In this document: piece after piece, positions 24,233 through 36,494 of the stretch
Layout: the number at the start of each line of letters is the position of its first letter
How positions within the stretch are numbered: position 1 is the stretch's first letter
Origin: Garcia nutans
Taxonomy: Eukaryota; Streptophyta; Magnoliopsida; Malpighiales; Euphorbiaceae
Assembly (NCBI GenBank): GCA_947685225.1
Contig: CANTUV010000051.1
Coordinates: 1,178,001 to 1,242,000, forward strand
Direction of reading: 5' to 3'
DNA: 64,000 nt
Made by a program: the position numbers and the translations under genes
Notes under the pieces: model-generated
What the model saw: only the letters and a program-made list of their open reading frames with translations
Told to the model about the DNA's origin: nothing
Databases searched by the model: none

Positions 24233-24301
<69 letters not shown>
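24232..24301. repeat. (TTA)n microsatellite in LTR a
   Basis: About 23 uninterrupted trinucleotides. Homologous tracts occur at 48135-48200 (LTR b) and 52864-52917 (LTR c). Translation gives a meaningless polyleucine. Confidence 0.95.
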
Positions 24302-25464
24302 GACTCTGAAATTGACTGAAATTGAGAAAATAACTGGATTGCCCAATTATACTGGTAATAAATCTAGTTTTCGGATTGAATAGCTATCCAAAGGGTGGAC
24401 GTCTATAGTGTTACTGGGCACATTGTGCCATGAGTAGACACTTTATGTCACTATTAATAGTGGGCATTCGTGCCATCAGTGGGCTACTAGCCATATTTAT
24501 ATTTTAAAATGGGCATTTACTTGCCATTAGAGACTCTTTATCTGAGGCTAGAGTTTGAAACTCAGTATATGCAGGCAAATAAGTGATATTTAATGAAATA
24601 AGGGATGTTTATTGAAATAAGGGATGTTTACTAAAATAAGAAAAATTCATTAAAATAAGTGAAAGTTATTGAAATGTGAGTACATGCATACAAATAAATA
24701 AATGGAATATGAGATACATAAAATGTTATTGTAAATCTATATGCAAAATAAAGAATATAAATGATATATGAAGATGTAACTTGATGTGATGTTATAGTAT
24801 GATTAAAAGCCTATGCATGTATGCAAAGATATAATATATAGATAGTATGAATATAATGATATTTCATATAAGATAGAATTTTCAAAAATTGAATAAAGAA
24901 TATTATTGATTGAATAAAGAATATTAATGATTGTTTAAATAATGGTTAAACTTTATAAGGTTCTTTCTTTTATATGGTTGTAATATAGGATATTATAATA
25001 TTTAATATTATTAAATATAAAGATACATGATTAATGGATGAAAATTTAGGTATAGCATGATAAGTAAAGAAGAATGTTAAATGATTCAATTGTATGGTTG
25101 GTGAATAACTCTCTTAAGAGCTTAAGTAGGAAACAAGAGAATCCTAGAATGGTAAATGTAATTAAAAATGACTAATAACGCTTGATTGAATTACTAAATT
25201 ATTCTATGTATAACAAAATGGTTAAATACACTTATATTCTAATAGAATTATAATTAAAAGAATGTTTAATGGTCAAGAGATATATGATTTAAAAAAAGAA
25301 AACTAAATTTTCTATTAGTAGCAAATGATGAACTATTTAAATTGACCATAAAACCTAAATTGATTTTTTTTTTACAGTATGACAAAGTGAAGTGAGATAA
25401 TAATGAAAATTATTAGATTATTTGTATCAAACAACAATCATTTATATTAATTTACATGAGTATG

Positions 25465-27341
25465 TGTGGGCGGGGATTTTCGCCCCCCTCCCGGTGGAAT
25501 GGTTCTTGCGACTTTGGCACTGTTTAGGCTCAGAATCTTAGAGAACACGGGCCTAAGCCCGGAGAAAAATGGAGTCATCACCCGGACTGGCCGAAAAAAA
25601 GAAAGGGGTGGATGACTCGATTCTTAAGGAATCCCCAACCCCCTAATAGGTTCCGGAAGTTGGGTACATGTGAGGAAGGTGAAAAACGGCCCAGCACCCC
25701 CACAACGCCCGGTTCATTGGAACCGGCCTCCTTTGATGGTCTTAGTATTATAAAATTCTTAAATATAATAAAATTATCCATATTACATGCAATAATTATA
25801 ATAAAACATCATTATATTAAAATCAAAATAATGTCCAAACAAAGCAAATAAATGGACACCCATCCGAGGATGGAAACATGTCCTTACATCATCCATGCCA
25901 GAAACTAAATAGGACACCCACCGAAAGGTGGAAATGTGTCCTTTATATTGGTCCAAAATATAAAAAAAATTAAATTACATGATGCTTAATACATGAGGTA
26001 CCCAACATATGGAAACATACCTCTTACAAAGTTTTGAAATCAAAACAAATTGATAAAAGTAAATAAACATTCATCATAAATAAATCATTCATCAAAGATA
26101 TCAAACATCAATCAAAATATATAATAAACATTCATCTAATTCAAATAAAATAGTAAGTATATAACTTTAGGGTTCATGCATCAATTAGGGTTTCTTGGAT
26201 TTTATGTTTAACAATTAGGGTTTTGCATATACTAGTTTAATTAGTTGAGAAACATTTTAAAGAAATAGCATGGCTACTGGATGTTTAATTATAAAGATTA
26301 GATTTGAAATAAATCAAGGTTTGAATCTAAAGGCTGGATGTTTTGGATTTAGGGTTTTGAAAGTTGTATGAAAATAATATTAAAATTTAGGGTTTAAATA
26401 AATAAGATTGAGAATCATGAAATTTGGTTTTTAGATTAGGTATTTGAAAAGATAAGCTACTGTGATTTTAGAAAAATAGTTTTGGTTAGGGTTTTAAGAA
26501 AACAGATCATTGTGGCTTTAGAAAAGTGTAATTTAGGATTTTAGATTTTCAAAATATGTGCTACGGGTATTAAGGCATTAGGATTTTGGAATAAATATTT
26601 TTAGGGATTCAAATAAAGTTTGGATGGTTTGTAGAATAATTGATCAAATTATATGATGAAACAATTAATCCAACTTGATGAAGCTATTGTAAACATAAAC
26701 AAAGAAATAGAGATTCAAACCTCCGTTGTTGGTTTCACCACAATCTTTGAATTCTGGTTGAACAATAATAAAGACAGTGTAGGCTGCCTTTGATGGATTG
26801 TTATTTGCTGTCTCTTGATCTTTCAAACTTGAGATTGGACGAAAGAGAATTCAAAAGTCCAAGGTCAAGTAAAAAATTTCAGCTCCCCTTTAATTTGTGT
26901 CTTTAATGTGGTATTTATAAGAAAAAATAAAAACCTAATACTAATTGGCTATGGAAATAAAAATCTTTTAGGAAATAAAATTAAAAACCAAGTAGAATAG
27001 GGTTTTGAAAAAAACAGCGTACGGGACGGGCGTGCGAAAGTGCGCTGGCAAAAAATTGCTGCGAGTACTGGGCACGGGCTAGGCAATTCGCCACAAGAAA
27101 ATCTGCGGTGAATTGGCCTAAGCCAATTCGTCTTCAGCGATGAAAATTTTTCGTTGCTAATTCTTCCGTCGTCGATTTTTATTTTCAATTTATTTTTATA
27201 TTTTCTTCTTCTTTTTTATATTTTTTATTTTAATTAAAAATAAATACTATAAGTAATAAATATTATTAAAAATACCGCAAAAATTATTTTGGACTGTTTA
27301 AAAATATCATACTGGACTGGGTCAAAAATTAAGGGTTTACA
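25465..27341 (-). repeat. 3' LTR of element 3
   Basis: TGTGGGCGGGG...GGGTTTACA. Visible signals: a U5-end hairpin with GGGG/CCCC arms near 25470-25485, the GGTTC-ATT-GGAACC palindrome near 25710, a minus-strand TATA near 26912-26920, and a GAATTGGC/GCCAATTC palindrome at 27110-27129. Confidence 0.9.
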
Positions 27342-27423
27342 GTTTACCCCATGCTTGAGCGATCTGAGACTACAGCAAAAGAGAGCCAAAAGCAATGTGA
27401 TTTTTTGATTGATTTTGGATGAG

Positions 27424-28640
27424 GATGGGTTCTCGATCCAAGGTTGAAGTTGGTTTAGGTTCTGGACCCAAAATGAGTTTTACTCGAAAAAGATTTGGGT
27501 ACTTGGACCCGAGACTGAATTGGTTTTGGATACTTGGACCCGAGATTGGGTACTTGGACCCGGGACTAAATTTGATTTGGGTACTTGGACCAGAGATTGG
27601 GTATTTGAACCCGAGATTGAATACTTGGACCCAAGACTGAATTTAATTTGGGTACTTGGACCCAAGATTGGATTTGATTTGGGTACTTAGACCCAAGACT
27701 AAATTAGATTTGGGCACTTGGACCCGAGATTGGATTAAGTTTGGGTACTTGAACCTGAGATTGGGTATTTGGACCCGAGATTGAGTTGAGTTTGGGTACT
27801 TGGACCCGAGACTGAATTAGATTTGGGTACTTCGACCCAAAACTGGGTACTTGGACTCGAGATTGGGTTGAGTTCGGGTACTTAAACCTGAGACTGGGTA
27901 CTTGGACCCGAGATTGAATACTTGGGCCCGAGACTGAATTGGATTTGGGTACTTGGACCCAAGACTAGGTACTTAGACCCAAGACTGGGTACTTGGATCC
28001 GAGATTGGATACTTAGGCCCGAGACTGAATTAGATTTGTGTACTTAGACCCGAGACTGGTACTTGGACCCGAGATTAAATTTGATTTGGGCACTTGGATT
28101 TGAGATTAAATTGAATTTGGGTACTTAGACCCGAAATTGAATTTGATTTGGGTACTTGGACCTGAGACTGAATTGAATTTGGGTACTTGGACCCGAGGCT
28201 GGGCACTTGGATGCGAGGCTGAATTGGATTTGGGTACTTGGACCCGATACTGAATTTAATTTGGGTACTTGGACCCGAGATTGGGTACTTATACCTGAGA
28301 TTGAGTACTTGGACCCGTGACTGAATTGGATTTGGGTACTTGGACCTGAGATTGGGTACTTGGACCCGAGATTTGGTATTTGGACTCAAAATTAGGTACT
28401 TGGACCTGAAATTGGATGCTTGGACCCGGGACTAAATTGAATTTGGGTTCTTGGACCCAAGACTAGGTACTTGGACCCAAGACTGAATTTGACTTGGGTA
28501 CTTGGATTTGAGACTGGGTACTTGGACCCAAGAGTGGATACTTATACCCAAGACTGGATTGAGTTTGGGTACTTAGACCCGAGATTGGGTACTTGAACCT
28601 GAGATTGGATTAGATTTGGATACTTGGACCCGAGACTGAG
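27424..28640 (-). repeat. 21/31-bp composite tandem array in element 3 3' UTR
   Basis: More than 40 units of GGGTACTTGGACCCGAGA. Some are short (about 21 bp) and some carry an extra CTGAATTGGATTT-type block (about 31 bp). Short open frames on both strands (for example 28075-28389) are only translations of the repeat. Confidence 0.92.
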
Positions 28641-28689
28641 TTTAATTGACCTTTTATCAGTTGAGAATTCTGGCTGCTCCAGCTATTCT

Positions 28690-29078
28690 ATTCTTTAACG
28701 GATTGTGGGTCTTCACCCTCAAAATGGATCTTCATCGTTAGACCTTGGATCTTCATCCTTAGCATCGGGTCTTCACCCTCGAAAATGGATCTTCATCTTT
28801 GGAGATCGGGTCTTCACCCTTTGAAATTGGATCTTTATCCATTGGAGATTGAGTCTTTACCCTTGAAACATAGATCTTTATCCATTGAAAATCGGGTCTT
28901 TACCCTTGAAACATGGATCTTTATTCGTTGGAGATCGGGTCTTTACCCTTGAAAGTGGATCTTCATCCTTGAAAATCAGGTCTTCACCCTTAAAAGTATA
29001 TCTTTATCCATTAGATGTCGGGTCTTCACCCTTGAAAGTGAATCTTTATCCATTAGATGTCGGGTCTTTACCCTGGCT
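28690..29078 (-). repeat. ~41-bp tandem array in element 3 3' UTR
   Basis: About nine units alternating GGGTCTTCACCCTTGAAA and TGGATCTTTATCCATTGGA. It is a second, unrelated array directly beside the GTACTTGG array. Confidence 0.88.
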
Positions 29079-31384
29079 TCAACTCTTTTAGCTGGACTAA
29101 TCTTTTATCTTTTGCGTCTTCATTCTTTTGATAGTTTTAATGTTCCATTCTTTTGTACTTTTTCAAGAAATTCAGCTATTTTTAGTTGGCCCCTTATATC
29201 TTCTCCTTGCCCCCAATGATTTTTCTCATACAGACTCTGATTGATGTTTGTCTCGTTTAGCTCTTCACACAAGCATGTATTTCTTCTTTTGCAAAATGAC
29301 TGGAGCTTCCTCACGCAATGGACTTTCCATGCCCCCTGATTCCATATCCGCTTTATTGTTGCTTCATAGAATATTATTATTTACTTTTGACAAGAAAAAT
29401 AGTGTGTGATATGCTCATGTATGCATGATATGCATGGATAATAGTTACAATGGTTCCATTGACTCAAAGACTGAGGTTATCAGCTGAAATGTTCTCATTA
29501 ACTCCTTCTAGATGCCCATTCAAGTCTTGCTTTGGAATGACAAGATGCTTCACATTTATGGCTTTTATCTTAAAGATATTGAAAACATAAATAATAGAGA
29601 CCCCAAGTGGCGGAGATACATCCATTTCAAATTATGATTCAGTATGTCAATTGGTAGCTTCTTCATAACCTTGCCATTAATCATTTTCTTTGCCCAATGT
29701 GTCCTTCGAGGTTTGATAGATTAACATACTCCCCTTAACTTGAATTTTTTTTAATTTTTATTTTGAAATCAAATGTTGGCTTTGCCAAATCAATGTTAAT
29801 GTACCTCAGGACTTGATTTTTCAAATTAATATGTCTATAACATGACAACCCTAGTTACCGTACTAAACTCGGGAATCATTTCTATTTAGGCAAGAACTGT
29901 TGCACTTCATATAGGCACATATACATTACTTGGTCAAAGTTCTCATTTGAGTTTGAATATTGTCTATCTCATATACATGCTTACCCAAACTATCTCCACT
30001 AATAGACTCTACCTACCAAGAGAGATCAACAGGTCTTTGATAGGCTTGAAATGGGGTCTATAAGGGACACGAGTTTAAGTGAAAGCCATTTTGAGATTAG
30101 AGCTTATGTGACACAATGGACAAACCTTCAGACTACAAACTGCTTGTTGGAACTTTAGACAGTTGGGAGCATAAAAAGATAGAGCTTTGAATATTCTTCT
30201 TAGCATTAATCTAGATCTTGATTGGGACAATCTTTGCCCTTGCAAAAAGTTTGGTACCCAAATTCATTTCTTTTCTTCCTTTCCCTTTTCTTTTTTTTTT
30301 CCCTTACTCTTCCCTTTCTTTAAGAATTTTATCATTTTGTCCTTCTTCCCTATAGGACTGTCAAGAACTGGATGACCTTTCTTCTATCTCTCTAATTTTA
30401 ATTGAATCTTTGGTTGAGTTAGACCAATTCAAGTCAAACTGTCCTTGTGGAAGTCTTTTGCTGGTTTAGGTAAAAGAGAACTTGGTTAGCTTTCTAAACC
30501 ATTCTAAGTTTTATTTTTTTTTCTTTTTTTCTTCTTTTTTCTTTTCTTTTCTTTTCTTTCTTTTTTTTCTTTTCTTCTTCTTTTTTTGATTCTAGCTCTA
30601 AAAGAGTTGTCTTATTTGTACCAACTTGGTTTTTCAATAATGGATGAGTAGAGTGGTATTAATCTGCTTCAGTCCTAACTTTATTTGTGATATTTAGTCT
30701 AATTCAGGTGAACTTCAACTATCTTTATCATCTTGAGAATTTCAACAACCTTGTGGTCTTGAGAATTCATTTCTTTCTTCGATCTTCTTGCCTCTTCATC
30801 TTAGTGATCATAAGACTTGTCAAAAGTGTAACAACAGCTCAGGGTAGATTGTTGGAGTTTGTAAGCCAATAAAAAGAAAGCTAAAATTTTACGAAGGCTC
30901 AAAGGGACAACTAGAGATTGATATTTAATTGGGTGGATACTAGTTGTTGGCTAACCAAACAATGCCTAGATCATCTCTCCCTTAAATAAGCAGAGTTCAA
31001 TTTCGCCTCGAAAGTTTGTCAAAGAATGTTCTAAGACTGACTAGAATCCAGACAAATGTAATTATGCAGGAGCCCTCTCCAAGTAAGCATACACAACTCA
31101 ATGCTATAGAGTAATTCCCTCATCTAGTAAAGTCATCCAAATCATGATGCCTAGATACATTAATTTATGAATATCAAGCTAGATTTCTCATTGGTTGAGC
31201 ACCAAAATGAGCAAAGACCAATAAAAATTTAATGAAAATAATATATTCAAATAATCTTAATTTTAAAAATATAATGATTCCAAGTAAGTACTAAAGAAAG
31301 CGGAATAAAATAAAAAGAGCAACACTTCAAGCTAAGGGAAGTTCGTTGAGTTGGAGTCGAAGATACTTTATTTATTTAGACATA
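29079..31384 (-). other. Non-coding region of element 3 between gag and tandem arrays
   Basis: No gene is supported. It shares landmarks with element 2 (18049-19940), including GCACCAAAATGA and CTCCACTAATAGA. Polypyrimidine tracts at about 30266-30312 and 30507-30589 form purine tracts on the sense strand. A 64-codon minus-strand frame at 29120-29314 has no recognised motif. Confidence 0.65.
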
Positions 31385-32179
31385 TTAAGGGCAATAATTT
31401 TTTTCATCATCAAGGATCATGGCTTCATCATCCACAGTTAATCCAAGTTTTCTTAGTAGCACATCCTCTTTAGCAGCTTCTCTATCCATATCATGACAAG
31501 ATGACAAGATAAAACTCTTCATGAAGGTTGCAAGTGTTGGCATCCTTCTAAATTTAGGCAAAGAATTATTCTTAATGTTGGGCTTATCAGGCTCAGACAG
31601 CTTTCTACTATCAATCAAATCTTGGATTTCGTGCTTTAATCAAACAAATTTATCTGTCTCGTGCCCTTGCACTTGATGGAATTGATAGAAGACCATGACA
31701 TCAAAATTTGGTGATAGAGGCTTATGCAGAGGCCGATGTGCTAATGGTTATAGCAAATCCATTTTCATTAGTTTTTCTAACATCTTTGACAAAGGCTCGC
31801 TTAAGTCTAAAAATTTATGCTTCTTTGTTGGTTCAATTGTTACATTTTTCTCAACACCTCCTCTTTCCCTTTGACTTTGCCCACTAGGGTGGTAGCTGCT
31901 CTTATTGCTACACTTAGATAGCACATGGTTTGGCTGGTCTTGTAGAATAGGGATTGATCCCTCATTTTTCATTCGATCTCTATTAGTGAACATGTTCCTT
32001 GTTAATGTTGCCTTTTCCTTCTTCTTTACGTCAATGGGAGATGCCTCGTTAGCATTGTGGATGATCTCCTGAATCTGAATCAACTGGGTCCTCATAATTT
32101 CAACCAATTGATCTCGTAGCTCGGCCATCCTAGCTTTGACAACTTCATTGATTATATTCTTTAGCTGGTTTGCATCCAT
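31385..32179 (-). pseudogene. gag of element 3 with its capsid core missing
   Basis: The ATG at 32179 (MDANQLKNIINEV) starts a 143-codon frame that keeps the N-terminal coiled-coil-like part. After a lysine-rich KKKEKATL segment it passes directly to the C-terminal linker (PLSKMLEKLMKMDLL). The MPSFGKFDG and KRWR core found in elements 1 and 2 is absent, so about 200 residues are deleted. After a stop, a C-terminal piece (31385-31618) has FRRMPTLATFMK and acidic residues. A capsid could not form from this product alone. Confidence 0.8.
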
Positions 32180-33361
32180 CCTTCCAATTGAAGCACTTGA
32201 ATCAAGATCAATGTTGTAGGTGGTATTGTTGTATGCTCTTGAATTATCGTACTTCAGGTCTGTGAGCTAGAAAGGTTTAATGATATGCCATGTGATGCGT
32301 GTATGCATGTATGTATGTATGCACCAACGATAAACAAACAAAGATAAATTGGACATTCCAACCTTATAACATCCACACACTAATGGCGAGTCTCTTTTCC
32401 TAGGTAATATGGTTAAAAAAGTGCCAACATGGGGTATCTTATTTTTGAATATTTCCCTCGGACGTTTTAATCAATATTTATATTTTCAAAAATGGAAATC
32501 AGTCCATGATAATTCCCATTAATTAGGTCTTAATCCATTCAACCAACTGAAGTAGCTTTTATGCTATATTGGATTAAAACTAAAGAGGTTTATTATAAAT
32601 AGATTTCTCACTTGAAAAAGTGACTAGTGATTCATGCCAAAAATATGCCCATGATTAATAACTCTTGGTATAAACTAGGCTCTCAATTAATTTTTGGTAT
32701 TTTCATAATTGACCTAAATATTTTGTAAGCTCTTTGTAAGAAAAGGTTGGATGAAATGCAAAAAAATAGTTTTGTTTGAAAAACCCATTGTAAAAAGATT
32801 TTTAGAAAAAATGAATTTTTGACTTTGTATTTGAGTCATGAAAAAAGAATTTTTGATTTGTTTTTAAAAAAGTTTTATATCCAAAGACCATCTTGAAAAC
32901 TTTTGAAAATAGCTTTGGTCTTTTGGACTTTAAAGAAAAATTTATTTTGAGCTTACAAATGTACTTGGGTCATATTAGAAAAAGAACAAACCAAATAAGC
33001 CATGATTTAAACTAAGATAAATTAATCATAGTCAAACAACAAGCATTTGGTGTAAAAACCAAAGGAAAGTAACTAGGCCAATTACATGAACTTTAGTCTT
33101 TGGGTTGAAAAGGCTTAGGTTTCCATAACAAGTATATACCAAATGGTACAAGGCTATGAGTGGTTATGCCATGCTCGATCTCCATACCTTGAGTAAAAGT
33201 ATGATATCCCTTACATAATACAATACGGGTAACATGAGCATCCTAACTCATGCACACGATGTAATCTAATATGATGCAATGGATAATATCATGATAAGAA
33301 AGAATAGAATAATATAAAGACCAACGGAATCAACTGCTCTTATTTCCAATGGAGTCGCCAC
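32180..33361 (-). other. 5' leader and PBS of element 3
   Basis: A leader of about 1.2 kb. Immediately next to the LTR the minus strand reads G then TGGCGACTCCATTGG (33347-33361), the best preserved Tat PBS in the window. Complementarity to tRNA-Arg is from memory and should be tested. Confidence 0.75.
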
Positions 33362-35253
33362 TGTGAGCAGGGATTTTTGCCCCACTCTCGGTGGAATGGT
33401 TCTTACAATTTCAGCACTGTTTAGGCTCAAGACCTTAAAGAACATGGGCTGAAGCCCGAAGAAAAATGGAGTAGCCACCCGGATGGGCTAGGAAAGAGAA
33501 AGGGGTGGATAACTCGATTCTTAAGGAATCCCCAACCCCTTAATGGGTTCTAAAAGTTAGGTACGTGTGGGGAAGGTGAGAAACGGCCCAGCACCCCCAC
33601 AACGCTTGGTTCATTGGAACCGACCTCCTTTGTAGGTCTTAATATTATAAAATTCTTAAATATAACAATATTATCCATATTATATGCAACAATTATAATA
33701 AAGCATCATTATATTAAAATCAAAACAATGTCCAAACAAATCAAATAAATGGACACCCATCCGAGGATAGAAACATATCCTTACATCATTCATGTCTAAA
33801 ACTAAATAGAACACCCACCGAAAGGTGAAAACGTGTCCTTTACATTGGTCTAAAATATAAAAGCAATTTAAATTACATGATGCTTAATACATAAGGTACC
33901 CAACATATGAAAACATACCTCTTACAAAATTTTGAAATAAAAAAAATTAATAAAAGTAAACAAACATTCATCATAAATAAATCATTCATCAAAGACATCA
34001 AATATCAATCAAAATGTATAATAAACATTCATCTAATTTAAATAAAATAGTAAGTATATAACTTTAGGGTTCATGCATCAATTAGAGTTTCTTGGAATTT
34101 ATGTTTAACAATTAGGACTTTACATATACTAGTTTAATTAGTTGAGAAATATTTTAAAGAAATAGCATGGCTACTGGATGTTTGAATATAAAGATTAGAT
34201 TTGAAATAAATTAAGGTTTGAATATAAAAAATGGATGTTTTGGATTTAGGGCTTCGAAAGTTGTATGAAAATAATATTAAAATTTAGGGTTTAAATAAAT
34301 ACGATTGAGAATCATGAAAATTGGTTTTTAGATTAGGTATTTGAAAAGATAAGCTACTGTGATTTTAGAAAAATAGATTTAGTTAGGGTTTTAAGAAAAC
34401 AGATCATTGTGTCCTTAGAAAAGTGTAATTTAGGGTTTTAGATTTTGAAAATATGTGCGACGGGTATTAAGGAATTAGGGTTTTTGAAGAAATATTTTTA
34501 GGGTTTCAAATAAAGTTTGGATGGTTTGTAGAATAATTGATCAAATTGTATGATGAAATAATTAATCCAACTTGATGATTCTGCTGTAAACATAAATAAA
34601 GAAATAGAGATTCAAACCTCCATTGTTGGTTCCACCATAATCTTTGAATTCTGGTTGAACAATAATAAAGACAGTGTAGGGTGCCTTTGATGGATTGTTG
34701 TTTGTTGCCTCTTGATCTTTCAAGCTTGAGATTGGCCGAAAGAAAATCCAAAAGTCCAAGGTCAAGTAAAAAATTTCAGCTCCCCCTTTAATATGTGTCT
34801 TTAATGTGGTATTTTTAATAAAAAATAAAAACCTAATACTAATTAGCTAAGAAAATAAAAACCTTTTAGGAAATAAAATTAAAAACCAAGTAGAATAGGA
34901 TTTTGGCAAAACCGCGTGCGAGATAGGCGTGCGAAAGTGCGCTGGCAAAAAAATTACTGTGGGCACTTTGCGAGGGCCAGGCAATTCGTCGTAGGAAAAT
35001 CTGCGGATTGGCCCAAGCCAATTCATCTTCGACGATGAAAAATTTTCGTCTCCGATTCTTCCGCCGTCGATTCTTCTATCGTCGATTTTTATTTTCAATT
35101 TATTTTTTATCTTTTCTTCTTCTTTTTTTATATTTTTTATTTTAATTAAAAACAAATACTATAAGTAATAAAAATTATTAAAAATACCATAAAAATTATT
35201 TTGGACTGTTTACAAATATCGGACTGGACTAGGTAAAAAATTAAGGATCTACA
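33362..35253 (-). repeat. 5' LTR of element 3
   Basis: TGTGAGCAGGG...GGATCTACA, closely similar to 25465-27341. The TATA position differs: at 34809-34820 the plus strand reads ATTTTTAAT where the 3' LTR reads ATTTATAAG. The AATTGGC palindrome near 35007-35022 has lost outer pairs. Confidence 0.9.
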
Positions 35254-36106
35254 GCATGATAATTAAAAGACTAAGTAATAATATTAGCGTGATAAAATAA
35301 TAAAGTGAGTATCGATTGAATCATTATTAGTTAAATAAAAAGAATAATAATAAGTTTGTATCAAATTATTTATTATTTGAAAAATAGTGTTATCTTAAAA
35401 GATAATCTAATGATTATTAATGTAAATATTTATATGTGTATCGTCTATTATTTTAATATATTACTTGTGATATTAAATAGCAAATTATAGATATACAAGC
35501 ACCACTAAGCATTAAGCTTAGTGTGTTAAATTTTTCTGACACATAGATACGACGGACTGGAGCATACTTGTCAATTGAAGATTTGAGGTTTCAAAGATTA
35601 GCTTCAGTATGGAAGGTGCTTTATTGTAAAGATACTCTATTACATATTTAAATTATAGATCATATAGTGGTATTATGGTTTAAATATTAGTTGCATAATT
35701 TTGGTTAAATTTATGGATTGTAAATATTATAAATGCTAAACGGGATTCATATTTATTTTGTAGTTTTCATTTGGTCTATAAGAGTTTATTTGGAGAACGC
35801 ATATATAAATTTTCACATATTTATATGTTTATATGTTATTTGATTTGATTTGTGGTTAATATTGCATTGATTAGAGTTATCGAAATTGGGATTTGTTGAA
35901 TGTAATTTGAAGTGTTTTTCTGCAGGTTGTTTTAATTGTTGATGTTTATAGATAATGATTATTACAGAGAAAACTCTGTCAAAATTTTTAATCAATTTGT
36001 TTTTTAAGTTTGTACTCAATTGGACATAGGACTGTTATAGAATTGTTTAGTGCATTTAGTAGCATCTTCTGATAGGTCTCTGAGAGAATTGTCAAGGGTT
36101 GTTACA

Positions 36107-36494
36107 TTTAGTAGTGTCAGAGCCATGTTTAGGCATTTCTGACTTGTGGATTATAAGAAAAGTGAAATTCAATTGTCAAAGTTATGTGTATTTAATAAGT
36201 GGATGTGTATTTTTATACAGTTGTTATTTTATATATTTATGGTAGTAGAATGGTTTCTAAGGACTGATTAATTAAGATCTCATAGTGTATTATTTGGAGT
36301 GTAGTGGACTTGTTTATGGAAAAGAATGATATAAAAAATAAGGATAGGAGTAGTTAAGTAGATATATCAGAGTAATGAAGTAGAAGCATGATAATTTATT
36401 GAAGTCTGAGGAATTTGAGGACAAAATTTTTATAAAGAATGAATTACAACTGACAGTAAATTTCGAGGATAAAATTTCTTAAGAGGGAGTGAGT
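36107..36494 (+). other. First mini-internal region of the array (PBS to PPT)
   Basis: 388 bp. It starts TTTAG followed by TAGTGTCAGAGCC (36112-36124), a mutated tRNA-iMet PBS, and ends with GGATAAAATTTCTTAAGAGGGAGTGAG before TGTAATG split here only for description: the purine-rich end is 36479-36493. No open frame of note. Confidence 0.82.

Larger units (their letters stand above)
25465..35253 (-). mobile_element. Element 3: complete gag-only Tat-type retrotransposon
   Basis: 9789 bp, flanked by GTATG (25460-25464) and GCATG (35254-35258), a 5-bp duplication with one mismatch. The empty site exists in LTR b (near 49377) and LTR c (near 54108). LTRs are 25465-27341 (1877 bp) and 33362-35253 (1892 bp). 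Minus-strand order: 5' LTR, PBS, leader, gag, non-coding DNA, two tandem arrays, PPT, 3' LTR. There is no pol. Confidence 0.92.
23561..36106 (+). repeat. Array LTR a, 5'-truncated, interrupted by element 3
   Basis: About 2.75 kb of LTR in two pieces (23561-25464 and 35259-36106). It corresponds to LTR c from about 52186 onward, so roughly 1.6 kb of its 5' part is gone. It carries a (TTA)n tract at 24232-24301 and a mini-hairpin cluster at 24415-24476. Confidence 0.82.

Noticed and set aside
24198..24383. 61-codon frame with a long leucine run, looking like a signal peptide or membrane segment
   Set aside because: It is a translation of the (TTA)n microsatellite in LTR a.
28075..28389. 104-codon minus-strand frame rich in PNSIQSRVQV repeats
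   Set aside because: It only reads through the GTACTTGGACCC tandem array; the unit length varies and no start context or conservation supports a protein.
27424..29078. Regularly spaced repeats, considered as a CRISPR-like array
   Set aside because: Units are contiguous and degenerate without unique spacers, and the DNA is plant nuclear.
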